Source of the DNA: Nocardia stercoris | GTDB lineage: Bacteria; Actinomycetota; Actinomycetes; Mycobacteriales; Mycobacteriaceae | Direction: 5' to 3' | NCBI RefSeq assembly: GCF_003696265.1 | Contig: NZ_RFFH01000008.1 | Coordinates: 124,001 to 188,000 of the forward strand | DNA: 64,000 nucleotides | Shown: positions 17,036 through 24,806 of the stretch, piece by piece | How the letters are laid out: each line of letters starts with the position of its first letter | Numbering within the stretch: position 1 is the stretch's first letter | Notes under the pieces: model-generated | What the model saw: only the letters and a program-made list of their open reading frames with translations | Told to the model about the DNA's origin: nothing | Databases searched by the model: none | Position numbers and translations under genes: made by a program

Positions 17036-18214
17036 TCAGGCCGTGCGGTACAGCCCTTCGCTGCTGCTGCCGATCACCGCTTCGTAATGGCCCATCAGCT
17101 CGGTGCAGATCGCCGGCCACGTACGGTGCAGCACCGACTTGCGGGCCGCCGCGGCGAACCGGGCGCGCAGGTCTGGGTCGCGCAGCGAACCGATGGCACT
17201 GGGCAGCAGCTCGCTGAACCGGGCCACCGGCAGCAGGTATCCGTTGCGGCAGTGGGAGATCAGGTCGCGCGGACCGCCCGCGTCGGGCCCGACGACCGGC
17301 AGCCCGGCGGCCAGCGCCTCCTGCACGCCCTGGCAGAACGTCTCGTGCTCACCCGGGTGCACCATCACGTCCAGGCTGGCGTAGGCCTGCGCGAGCGCTG
17401 AACCCCCGAGCTCGCCGGTGAAGATCGCGGTCGGCATCAGCTGTTCGAGCCGCTGCCGCTCCGGACCGCCGCCGACGATGACCAGCTGGATCCCGGGATC
17501 GTCGGCCAGGACCGCGAGCCGGTCGACGTGCTTCTCGGGCGCGAGCCGGCCCACGAACCCGACGATCAGCTTGTCGTCGCTGTGCCAGGCTGCCCGCAGC
17601 TGCGGGTCACGTGCCGACGGGTTGAACCGGTTGATGTCGACACCGCGCGCCCAGCGGTGCACGCGGGGGATGCCGTGCTCGGCGAGATCCGCCGCGGCCG
17701 CCGAGGAGGGCGCCAGGGTGCGGTTCGCGCGGACATGGATGCGGCGGGTCCAGGCCCAGGCGGCCCGGCGGGCCGGGCCGAGCCCGTAGCTGGAGGCGAA
17801 ACCGGCCACATCGGTCTGGTAGATCGCCACGGACGGCAGGCCGAGCCGCAGGGCGGCGCCGAGGCCGCCGGCGCCGAGCAGGAAGGGGGAGGCCAGGTGC
17901 ACCACGTCGGCGTCGAACTCGTCGATGGCGGCGGTGATGACGGGCTGCGGCAGGCCGACCGGCAGCGAGCTGATCTTCGGGACCATGACGGCGGGCACCC
18001 GCACCACCGGGAACTTGCCGTACTCCCGCGGGGCGGGCGGTTCACCGCGGACCGAATCCGGCGCGATGACCAGCGCCTCGTGCCCGTTGCGCTCCAGGTG
18101 ATCGAGCACCCGGAGTACGGAGTTCGTAACACCGTTCATATTCGGCAGGAATGACTCCGAGACGATCGCTACTCGCACAGGACGAGTCTGGTCAGTCCGC
18201 AACGCCGAGTCCAA
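17036..18214 (-). CDS. mgtA: Alpha-mannosyltransferase MgtA (GT4 family)
   Basis: A 392-residue glycosyltransferase resembling Rv0557 (MgtA, formerly PimB), which adds mannose from GDP-mannose to a glucuronyl-diacylglycerol acceptor in glycolipid/lipomannan-like synthesis. The acceptor-side N-terminus reads VAIVSESFLPNMNGVTNSV; VVHLASPFLLGAGGLGAA and YQTDVAGFASSYGLGPARRA follow. The donor side has GFVGRLAPEKHVDRLAVL and the GT4 EX7E region HPGEHETFCQGVQEALAAGL with PDAGGPRDLI. It lacks a membrane span, as expected for a peripheral membrane GT-B enzyme. ATG 18214 adds about 10 residues before the conserved VRVAIVSE. It is adjacent to menG as in mycobacteria. Confidence 0.9.
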   Translation of the reverse strand: MDSALRTDQTRPVRVAIVSESFLPNMNGVTNSVLRVLDHLERNGHEALVIAPDSVRGEPPAPREYGKFPVVRVPAVMVPKISSLPVGLPQPVITAAIDEFDADVVHLASPFLLGAGGLGAALRLGLPSVAIYQTDVAGFASSYGLGPARRAAWAWTRRIHVRANRTLAPSSAAAADLAEHGIPRVHRWARGVDINRFNPSARDPQLRAAWHSDDKLIVGFVGRLAPEKHVDRLAVLADDPGIQLVIVGGGPERQRLEQLMPTAIFTGELGGSALAQAYASLDVMVHPGEHETFCQGVQEALAAGLPVVGPDAGGPRDLISHCRNGYLLPVARFSELLPSAIGSLRDPDLRARFAAAARKSVLHRTWPAICTELMGHYEAVIGSSSEGLYRTA

Positions 18215-18259
18215 TCGGCCACGTGACCTGAGTGCGAAGTTTCGGGGAACAGTTGCTTC

Positions 18260-18715
18260 TCACGTACGCCGCCGCAGCCGTCGGAGCAACCACAGCGCGG
18301 GCAGTGCGAGCGCCCACGCCACGACGATCACGGACAGCGCGGGCACGATCGCTACCCGGACATCTCGCCCGGCCACCCGGACGAGCTCCGGATCGCTGCG
18401 CCGGTATTCGACGTTGATCCGCTCGCCCGCGATGAGCTTCGTCGGGTACAGGACGCCCACGCGTGGGTTGTGTGTCGCACCGTCCGGAGTGACGAAGATC
18501 ACAGCAGACCGCATGCGTCCGGCGGACAGCACCTCGGCGCTCGTCACGCCCTTGTCGGAATCGATCAGCATGTCGTTGCGCCAGGCCGCGAACACCAGCA
18601 GAACCGGGAGGACGGTGAACGTCACCACCGCGATCACCACGGTGATCTTCAGCCGGCGCAGCCGAGCGGCCCGACGATCCACCGGCACCTCATCAGACTG
18701 GCTGGTTTCCGACAC
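18260..18715 (-). CDS. DUF3592-like membrane protein
   Basis: A 151-residue protein with a basic cytoplasmic N-terminus and two transmembrane helices (residues ~25-47 VVIAVVTFTVLPVLLVFAAW and ~120-143 PALSVIVVAWALALPALWLL). Between them lies an external domain, MRSAVIFVTPDGATHNPRVG followed by INVEYRRSDPELVRV, the typical DUF3592 pattern. Rv0556, beside menD/mgtA in M. tuberculosis, is also a small membrane protein and is the positional counterpart. ATG 18715 is the only sensible start. No function is known for the family. Confidence 0.75.
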   Translation of the reverse strand: MSETSQSDEVPVDRRAARLRRLKITVVIAVVTFTVLPVLLVFAAWRNDMLIDSDKGVTSAEVLSAGRMRSAVIFVTPDGATHNPRVGVLYPTKLIAGERINVEYRRSDPELVRVAGRDVRVAIVPALSVIVVAWALALPALWLLRRLRRRT

Positions 18716-18755
18716 CGCGCCAGGCTAGTCGACCGCTCCGCTAGCGTTTGCGGGC

Positions 18756-19259
18756 ATGTCCCGTAAATTCAGCTTCACCGTGCCCTATGCAGTCCCGGTA
18801 GCCGAGCTTCACCGGGCGATCGTCAACGACCAGATGTGGCAGGCGCGCTTCGCCGCCTCCGATACCGCCAGAGTCGAACTGTCCCATCCGGAAGGGTCCG
18901 AGACCATCCGGATCCGAATGACCGAAACCGCTGCGCAGGACAAGGTTCCGGCCCTGGTCCGCAAGGTACTCAAGAGCGAACTGTCCTTCGAACGCATCGA
19001 CGACTGGGGACGGCTCACCGGCGAGACCGCGACCGGCACCTTCGTGGCGAGCACCACCGGCATCACCACCGAGATGTCGGGCACCTCCACCATGCGCCCC
19101 ACCGCCGAGGGCGCCGAGATCGAGTACGCCGGCACCGTCGAGGTGAAGGTTCCGCTGGTCGGCGGTGCCATCGAGCCGCTGGCCGAACAGCTGCTGCAGC
19201 GCGTGGTCACCGGCGAGAAGAAGTTCATCGAGGAGTGGCTGGCCAAAGCCGACGCGTGA
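18756..19259 (+). CDS. DUF2505 family protein
   Basis: A 167-residue protein resembling the actinobacterial DUF2505 family, with a START/polyketide-cyclase-like fold expected. Markers are KFSFTVPYAVPVAELHRAIV, the central WGRLTGETATGTFVASTTGI and the ending AEQLLQRVVTGEKKFIEEWL. No signal peptide is present. ATG 18756 opens the conserved domain directly. The family is thought to bind hydrophobic ligands by fold analogy only; no substrate is known. The gene is convergent with menJ, and a shared hairpin separates them. A 12-nt tandem duplication repeats the stop codon in frame. Confidence 0.8.
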   Translation: MSRKFSFTVPYAVPVAELHRAIVNDQMWQARFAASDTARVELSHPEGSETIRIRMTETAAQDKVPALVRKVLKSELSFERIDDWGRLTGETATGTFVASTTGITTEMSGTSTMRPTAEGAEIEYAGTVEVKVPLVGGAIEPLAEQLLQRVVTGEKKFIEEWLAKADA

Positions 19260-19274
19260 GAGGACGCGTGAGAG

Positions 19275-19304
19275 AAGGCCACCCTCAACGTCGCGGGTGG
19301 CCTT
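19275..19304. terminator. Bidirectional hairpin terminator
   Basis: AAGGCCACCC (19275-19284) pairs perfectly with GGGTGGCCTT (19295-19304). It stands between the convergent DUF2505 and menJ genes, 16 nt past one stop and 15 nt past the other, and is likely used from both sides. Confidence 0.75.
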
Positions 19305-19318
19305 CCACCGGCCGAGGT

Positions 19319-20596
19319 TCAGCTGAACGGTGCCAGCCGGTCGGCGCGCATCGAGCCGCGGCCGGCGGTGCGCCAGGCGCGGGCCACCAGATCGGTGTCG
19401 GCGTCGTCGACCAGATTGCCCATGACGCGAATCGCGATGCGCTGCAAGGTCCGTGAGCGCATCATCGGCGGCCCGCCCAGCGGCACCGTGCGCGGCGCGG
19501 TGGCCAGGGCGGCCAGCCGCCGCGCCACCGAGAACGTGCGACCGTACCTGGCCCGCAACATATCCGGCCACACCTGGGTGAGATCGGGCGCGTCGAGCAG
19601 CCCCGACAGCATGTGCCCGCCCTCGAGCCCGTAGTCGATACCTTCACCGTTGAGCGGGTTCACGCAGCCGGCGGCATCGCCGACCAGCGCCCAGTTGGGG
19701 CCCGCCACACCCGACACCGCGCCACCCATCGGCAGCAGCGCCGAGGCCACCGCGCGCGCGTCGCCCCGGCACTCCCATTCCGCATGCCGCTGCGAAACAT
19801 AATGCTGCAGTAGCGGTTTCAGCGACACATGCGACGGCCGCCGGGCCGTGGCCAGCGAACCCACACCGATGTTGATCTCGCCGTTGCCGAGCGGGAACAC
19901 CCAGCCGTACCCGGGCAACAGGGTGCCGTCGGCGTCGCGCAGCTCCAGATGCGAGGTGATCCACGGATCGTCGTGGCGTTCCGATTTCAGGTAGGCGCGG
20001 GCGGCGACCCCGTAGGCGTATTCGCGATGCCAGGTGCGGCCCAACAGCTTTCCGACCGGCGACCGCACCCCGTCGGCCACGATCAGTGTGCGGCAAGCGA
20101 TCTCGCGGGTGCCGTCGGCGGTCTGCACGGTCACGCCGGTGACCCGGGCGCCGTCGCGGGTGACATCGACCACACGGGTGCCGTCGGTCATGCGGGCACC
20201 GGACTCGATCGCGGTGCGCCGCAGCCGGTCGTCGAGCTCGGTTCGCGGCACCGCGCTTCCCCATGCCGGGAAGGATCCACCGGGCCAGCTCAGTTCGGCC
20301 TCGCGCCCGAACCCGCACATCCGCAGGCCCCGGTTCACCGTGCGCTCGCGCAGCCAGCCGGCCAGGCCCAGCTTCTCCAATTCGGCCGTCGCCCGGGGCG
20401 TGAGCCCGTCGCCGCAGGTCTTGTCGCGCGGGAACACCGCGGAGTCGGTGAGCAGCACGTCCCGGCCCGCGCGCGCGGCCCACGCCGCGGCGGCCGAGCC
20501 GGCCGGTCCGGCGCCCACGACCAGTACCTCCACCCGGTCCGGCACCTGGGGGCCGTTGCCGGTGGAACCGTGCGACTCGTCCTGCTGTCCACCCAT
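19319..20596 (-). CDS. menJ: Menaquinone reductase MenJ (geranylgeranyl reductase family)
   Basis: A 425-residue FAD-dependent reductase matching Rv0561c/MenJ, which in mycobacteria saturates one isoprene unit of the menaquinone tail. The Rossmann motif VEVLVVGAGPAGSAAAAWAA starts near residue 21; DKTCGDGLTPRATAELEKLG is the characteristic second motif, and ALVGDAAGCVNPLNGEGIDY closes the FAD site. ATG 20596 follows GAGGATGGTGGC; an open extension to 20704 is unlikely coding. The next gene, on the other strand, encodes the side-chain prenyl synthase, so both tail-making steps are adjacent. Membrane-associated. Confidence 0.9.
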   Translation of the reverse strand: MGGQQDESHGSTGNGPQVPDRVEVLVVGAGPAGSAAAAWAARAGRDVLLTDSAVFPRDKTCGDGLTPRATAELEKLGLAGWLRERTVNRGLRMCGFGREAELSWPGGSFPAWGSAVPRTELDDRLRRTAIESGARMTDGTRVVDVTRDGARVTGVTVQTADGTREIACRTLIVADGVRSPVGKLLGRTWHREYAYGVAARAYLKSERHDDPWITSHLELRDADGTLLPGYGWVFPLGNGEINIGVGSLATARRPSHVSLKPLLQHYVSQRHAEWECRGDARAVASALLPMGGAVSGVAGPNWALVGDAAGCVNPLNGEGIDYGLEGGHMLSGLLDAPDLTQVWPDMLRARYGRTFSVARRLAALATAPRTVPLGGPPMMRSRTLQRIAIRVMGNLVDDADTDLVARAWRTAGRGSMRADRLAPFS

Positions 20597-20899
20597 GCCA
20601 CCATCCTCGCAGGCCGTTTCGCCCCGGTCGCAGCGCGGGCCGTGACCGCGGGCCCGGCGGCACCCGATCCGGGGCGCGCCCGGCCCGGCCGGATCCGCGC
20701 GCACGTGGCGAAAGCGGCCGATCGGACCGAGGTGCCGACGCGCGCAAGCGGTTTCGGCTCGCGGGCCGCCTGCGGCGGTCGGAGCCGGGCAGGCGCGGAT
20801 GTCGGTTTCCTCGCACTGGGACCGTGTTCGTGGGAAGGCTGAGAGCGCGACACGCTAGGTTCTTGAGTGTGGGGTTCGGAGCGGCGTTGGGAGACGACC

Positions 20900-20938
20900 A
20901 TGAGCGAGCGCGGCGCGCAGATGAGCACAGTCGGATGA
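20900..20938 (+). CDS. Possible 12-codon leader peptide
   Basis: ATG 20900 follows a good GGGAGACGACC ribosome site and encodes a 12-residue peptide (MSERGAQMSTVG). Its stop TGA overlaps the ATG of the prenyl synthase gene as ATGA. This arrangement would couple translation of the synthase to the leader. It is supported only by signal placement, and the synthase has no other clear ribosome site. Confidence 0.35.
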   Translation: MSERGAQMSTVG

Positions 20939-21957
20939 GCGACGCGGCAGTCGCCGGACAGGGCACGGTCGTCGCCGGAGTCGATCTAGGCGACGTAGAA
21001 CTCGCCGCCACCGTGCGCAACGGCCTGGTCGACGTCGAAAAGCTGCTGATCAGCGAGCTTTCCGACGGTGAGGAATTCCTGCAGGAGGCCGCGCTGCACC
21101 TGGCGCGGGCCGGCGGCAAGCGGTTCCGGCCGCTGTTCACCATCCTCACCGGTCAGCTGGGTCCCCGTCCGACCGATCCGGACCTGATCACCGCGGGCAC
21201 CGTGGTGGAGCTGGTGCACCTGGCCACCCTCTACCACGACGATGTGATGGACGAGGCCACCATGCGCCGCGGCGCGCCCAGCGTCAACGCGCGCTGGGGA
21301 AACAACATCGCCATCCTGGCCGGCGACTACCTGTTCGCGCACGCCTCCCGGCTGGTGTCGACGCTGGGTCCGGACGCGGTCCGCATCATCGCCGAGACCT
21401 TCGCCGAGCTGGTCACCGGCCAGATGCGAGAGACGTTGGGCGCCAAGCAGTCCCAGGACCCGGTCGACCACTATCTGCGGGTGGTGTGGGAGAAGACCGG
21501 CTCGCTGATCGCGGCCGCCGGCCGCTTCGGCGGCACCTTCTCCGGCGCCGGCCCCGACCATGTGGAGCGGCTGGCCCGGCTCGGTGACGCGGTGGGCACG
21601 GCCTTCCAGATCTCCGACGACATCATCGACATCTCGTCGGCGTCCGAGCAGTCCGGTAAGACGCCCGGCACCGACCTGCGCGAGGGCGTGCACACCCTGC
21701 CGGTGCTGTACGCGCTGCGCGACGAGGGCGCCGAGGGCGACCGGCTGCGCACGCTGCTGGCCCGCCCGCTCGAGACCGACGCCGAGGTCGCCGAGGCACT
21801 GGAGCTGCTGGGCCGGTCCCGCGGCATGGTCCTGGCCAAGGAGAAGCTGCAGGGCTACGCGGACATCGCGCACGCCGAACTGTCGGCACTGCCCGCCGGT
21901 CCCGCGAATCAGGCCCTCGACCGGCTGATCCGCTACACCATCGAGCGCGTCGGCTAG
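20935..21957 (+). CDS. grcC1: Long-chain polyprenyl diphosphate synthase, GrcC1-like
   Basis: A 340-residue trans-prenyltransferase that extends allylic diphosphates with isopentenyl diphosphate, here most likely for the menaquinone side chain. Both aspartate-rich motifs are present: LVHLATLYHDDVMDEATMRR (first DDxxD) and FQISDDIIDISSA (second), with GGKRFRPLFT for substrate binding. It closely follows Rv0562 from VVAGVDLGDVELAATVRNGL onward. ATG 20935 is chosen from that similarity and the ATGA overlap with a short leader; the frame is open back to 20824. Divergent from menJ and followed by a terminator, then htpX. Cytoplasmic/peripheral. Confidence 0.9.
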   Translation: MSDAAVAGQGTVVAGVDLGDVELAATVRNGLVDVEKLLISELSDGEEFLQEAALHLARAGGKRFRPLFTILTGQLGPRPTDPDLITAGTVVELVHLATLYHDDVMDEATMRRGAPSVNARWGNNIAILAGDYLFAHASRLVSTLGPDAVRIIAETFAELVTGQMRETLGAKQSQDPVDHYLRVVWEKTGSLIAAAGRFGGTFSGAGPDHVERLARLGDAVGTAFQISDDIIDISSASEQSGKTPGTDLREGVHTLPVLYALRDEGAEGDRLRTLLARPLETDAEVAEALELLGRSRGMVLAKEKLQGYADIAHAELSALPAGPANQALDRLIRYTIERVG

Positions 21958-21979
21958 CGCCGAACGCTCGAGCCGCCAC

Positions 21980-22016
21980 ACTGGGAACCAGCTGTAGTCC
22001 GTCGCTGGTTCCCAGT
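21980..22016 (+). terminator. Hairpin terminator after prenyl synthase
   Basis: ACTGGGAACCAGC (21980-21992) pairs perfectly with GCTGGTTCCCAGT (22004-22016) around an 11-nt loop, 23 nt after the stop codon. Confidence 0.75.
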
Positions 22017-22108
22017 TGTCGTCGATCTGCCCGGGAACCTTCGGCACGGTGACAGCCGTTTACATAACGAACGGTATGTCCAGCGAATCCGAGAGGCAGG
22101 CGAGCCCG

Positions 22109-22981
22109 ATGCACGGTCACAGTGGGTGGGGGAACGGCTTGAAGACCTTCGGGTTGATGGTCGGCCTTTCGGCGCTGATCGTGTTCGCCGGCGCCATGTT
22201 CCGCAACCCGACCATCCTGTGGATATCCATCCTGCTGGCGGTCGGCATGAACGCCTACGCCTACTTCAACAGCGACAAGCTGGCGCTGCGGGCCATGCAC
22301 GCGCAGCCGGTGTCGGAGCTGGAAGCCCCGGCCATGTACCGGATCGTGCGGGAGCTGGCCACCTCGGCGCGGCAGCCGATGCCCCGGCTCTACATCAGCC
22401 CCACCGCCTCACCGAACGCGTTCGCGACCGGCCGCAGCCCGCGGCACGCGGCGGTCTGCTGCACCAGCGGCATCCTGAACCTGCTCGACGAGCGGGAGCT
22501 GCGCGCGGTGCTGGGCCACGAACTGTCCCACGTCTACAACCGCGACATCCTGATCTCATCGGTCGCGGGCGCGCTGGCCGCGGTCATCTCCGGTCTGGCC
22601 AACCTGGCGTTCTTCGCCGGTGCGTTCGGCGGCGGGCGCGACGACGAGGGCCCGAACATCGTCGGTGTGCTGCTGGTATCGCTGCTCGGCCCGATCGCGG
22701 CCTCGCTGATCAAACTGGCGGTGTCCCGCTCACGCGAGTATCAGGCCGACGAATCCGGTGCGGCCCTGACCGGCGACCCGCTGGCCCTGGCGTCGGCGCT
22801 GAGCAAGCTGGAGTCCGGCGTCCAGGCGGCCCCCCTGCCGCCCGAACCCCAGCTCACTGCCCAGTCGCACCTGATGATCGCCAACCCGTTCCGCGTCGGC
22901 GACCGCGCGGCCCGCTGGTTCTCCACCCACCCGCCGACGGCCGAACGGATCGCCCGTCTCCAGCGCATGGCCGGCCACTAA
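22109..22981 (+). CDS. htpX: Membrane metalloprotease HtpX
   Basis: A 290-residue M48-family zinc protease in the inner membrane that removes damaged membrane proteins. Two N-terminal helices (residues ~13-50) precede the zinc site GHELSHVYNRD with the HExxH motif; the third ligand lies in SRSREYQADESGAALTGDP. Two further hydrophobic segments lie between them. The middle of the protein is nearly identical to Rv0563 (YFNSDKLALRAMHAQPVSEL). ATG 22109 has a GAGAGGCAGG site; ATG 22076 in frame would add 11 residues. Position after the prenyl synthase matches M. tuberculosis. Confidence 0.9.
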   Translation: MHGHSGWGNGLKTFGLMVGLSALIVFAGAMFRNPTILWISILLAVGMNAYAYFNSDKLALRAMHAQPVSELEAPAMYRIVRELATSARQPMPRLYISPTASPNAFATGRSPRHAAVCCTSGILNLLDERELRAVLGHELSHVYNRDILISSVAGALAAVISGLANLAFFAGAFGGGRDDEGPNIVGVLLVSLLGPIAASLIKLAVSRSREYQADESGAALTGDPLALASALSKLESGVQAAPLPPEPQLTAQSHLMIANPFRVGDRAARWFSTHPPTAERIARLQRMAGH

Positions 22982-23091
22982 TTCTCACCGGGTACGCCCG
23001 AAGTCGCCGTGCGGTAGTACCGCCGCCAAGCGTTGCCGACTCGCAACGGCACACGAGCCGCGCCAAGAAACGCGGAGAGGCGGGGGAGTTT

Positions 23092-23583
23092 CTAGCGGTA
23101 GTTGACGAACTGCAGGGCGATGTCGAAGTCGGCGCCCTTGAGCAGCGAGATCACCTGCTGCAGGTCGTCCCGGCTCTTGCTGCTGACGCGCAGCTCCTCG
23201 CCCTGGATCTGCGCCTTGACGCCCTTGGGGCCCTCGTCGCGGATCTTCTTGGAGATCTTCTTCGCGTTCTCCTGGGTGATGCCCTCGACCAGGGTCCCGG
23301 TGATCTTGTAGGTCTTGCCGGAGACGGCGGGCTCGCCGGCGTCGAAGGCCTTGAGGGAAATATCACGCCGGATCAGCTTCTCGCGGAACACCTCGAGCGC
23401 GGCCTTGACGCGGTCCTCCGATTCGGCCTCGAGGATGATCTTCTCCTCGCCCGACCAGGCGATGCTCGCCCCGGTGCCGCGGAAGTCGTAGCGGGTGTTC
23501 AGCTCCTTGGCCGCCTGGTTGAGGGCGTTGTCGACCTCCTGCCGGTCGATCTTGCTCACCACGTCGAACGACGAATCGGCCAC
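23092..23583 (-). CDS. yajQ: YajQ family nucleotide-binding protein
   Basis: A 163-residue YajQ protein. Start GTG 23583 (VADSSFDVVSKIDRQEVDNA) is set by GGAGAGGCGGGGAGC upstream and by the invariant SSFDVVSK opening. The two RNP-like ferredoxin-fold halves are visible (LNTRYDFRGTGASIAW; LRVSSKSRDDLQQVISLLKG), ending in the conserved FDIALQFVNYR. YajQ proteins bind nucleic acids or cyclic-di-GMP in some bacteria; the role in actinobacteria is unsettled. The ortholog is Rv0566c. Convergent with htpX, with no gene in the 110-nt gap. Confidence 0.9.
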   Translation of the reverse strand: MADSSFDVVSKIDRQEVDNALNQAAKELNTRYDFRGTGASIAWSGEEKIILEAESEDRVKAALEVFREKLIRRDISLKAFDAGEPAVSGKTYKITGTLVEGITQENAKKISKKIRDEGPKGVKAQIQGEELRVSSKSRDDLQQVISLLKGADFDIALQFVNYR

Positions 23584-23848
23584 GCTCCCCGCCTCTCCGG
23601 GTTTCGTGCGGGCGGCCGGGTGCCGCCCGCTCTCCGGCACCCGACTCGGGCGCCGATCCGATCCCGGGCATACCCGGCGAATTTGCCCGGCCCGCGCGAA
23701 ATCGGTTGTCGCCCGACGATAGTAGTCCGCCGGCGGGGGTGCGGCAGGTAGGAGGTGGGCGTGGTCCGGTCGTGGCTGCGACCAGCCGGTTTGCATCGAT
23801 GGGCCCGGTTCGTTGTATTCTCTTCACCGCGCCTAGACAGCGTGTTGA

Positions 23849-23929
23849 GGCAGATTGCCCGAGCGGCCAAAGGGAGCTGACTGTAAATCAGCCGCGCAAG
23901 CTACGGAGGTTCGAATCCTTCATCTGCCA
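23849..23929 (+). tRNA. tRNA-Tyr (GTA)
   Basis: Acceptor GGCAGAT pairs with ATCTGCC at the 3' end, and discriminator A follows. The anticodon stem-loop CTGA-CTGTAAA-TCAG gives anticodon GTA. A long variable arm, expected for tRNA-Tyr, is present, and the T-arm holds GGTTCGAATCC. CCA is not fully encoded. Confidence 0.92.
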
Positions 23930-24177
23930 CCTCGGGAAGCCCCCGTGGACTCCGGTCCGCGGGGGCTTTCGCGTTCCGGAGGATGGCGTGACGGCGGTCG
24001 CGCTCGCGCAGGTGCGGGGCGCTCGGCGGCCGCGATCGCCCGGCACTTCGCCCGAAGCGATCGAAAAGACCGGAAAATCAGGCCCTACGCTGCGGGTTTG
24101 GTACTGGCACCGTTTCGTGTGTAACCTCTTTCAAGGCTTCAGCGAACGGCCTACCGAGACCGTCGCAGACAAGCCGC

Positions 24178-24250
24178 GCCCCCTTAGCTCAGTCGGCAGA
24201 GCGTTTCCATGGTAAGGAAAAGGTCAACGGTTCGATTCCGTTAGGGGGCT
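24178..24250 (+). tRNA. tRNA-Thr (GGT)
   Basis: Acceptor GCCCCCT pairs with AGGGGGC, discriminator T. The D-arm is TAGCTCAGTCGGCAGAGC. The anticodon arm TTTCC-ATGGTAA-GGAAA reads GGT, and the T-arm is CGGTTCGATTCCG. No CCA is encoded. Confidence 0.93.
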
Positions 24251-24337
24251 CGCCGGATTGCCGGTGGTTTCCGCTTCGGCACTCGAGCCCAGGGCATCGG
24301 GAAGCCGGCGCGGAGGCCACCGCTTTGTCGTGCATAT

Positions 24338-24410
24338 GGCGGTGTAGCTCAGTCGGTAGAGCAAACGACTCATAATCGTTGTGTCGCCGGTTCAAGTCCG
24401 GCCATCGCTA
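24338..24410 (+). tRNA. tRNA-Met (CAT), elongator-type
   Basis: The D-arm GTAGCTCAGTCGGTAGAGC and anticodon arm AACGA-CTCATAA-TCGTT give anticodon CAT; the T-arm is CCGGTTCAAGTCCGG. Acceptor GGCGGTG pairs with CATCGCT through two G-U pairs. Base 1 is paired, unlike initiator tRNA. It lies 41 nt before rpmG. Confidence 0.9.
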
Positions 24411-24451
24411 CCCCATATTCGACCTCAGGTTGACCGGAAAGAAGGAATATC

Positions 24452-24622
24452 GTGGCCGCGAAGTCCACCGATGTCCGGCCAAAGATCACCTTGGCCTGCG
24501 AGCAGTGCAAGCACCGCAACTACATCACCAAGAAGAACCGGCGTAACGACCCGGACCGCCTCGAGCTGAAGAAGTTCTGCCCGAACTGCGGCACCCACCG
24601 GGCGCACCGAGAGTCGCGCTGA
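24452..24622 (+). CDS. rpmG: 50S ribosomal protein L33
   Basis: A 56-residue L33 almost identical to mycobacterial RpmG2 (Rv0634B): [20 protein letters not shown] and the C-terminal [15 protein letters not shown]. Two CxxC pairs (CEQC, CPNC) make it the zinc-binding C+ form, which zinc-responsive regulators often replace by a C- paralogue elsewhere in the genome. GTG 24452 follows AAGGAATATC. It directly follows tRNA-Met and precedes hadAB, as in M. tuberculosis. Confidence 0.95.
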
Positions 24623-24806
24623 TACTTCGCGTGCCGGCTGCCCCGCGTAGCCGCAGCTGTTTCTACAGCTACACCAGCCCCGAGTGCCGGAGTAGGGATT
24701 CACTTCCCTCTCCGGCATTTGCCGTTGGACAGCATCGCCAGTGTGGGCGGGCGGAAGTGAACCAGACCGGAGACTCCCCGACCCGGGGCAGAGAGGGACA
24801 GCGTTC

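Noticed and set aside
20597..20704. 36-residue N-terminal extension of menJ
   Set aside because: The extension is Arg/Cys/Gly-rich, lacks a ribosome site and precedes a well-placed GAGGATGGTGGC-ATG start.
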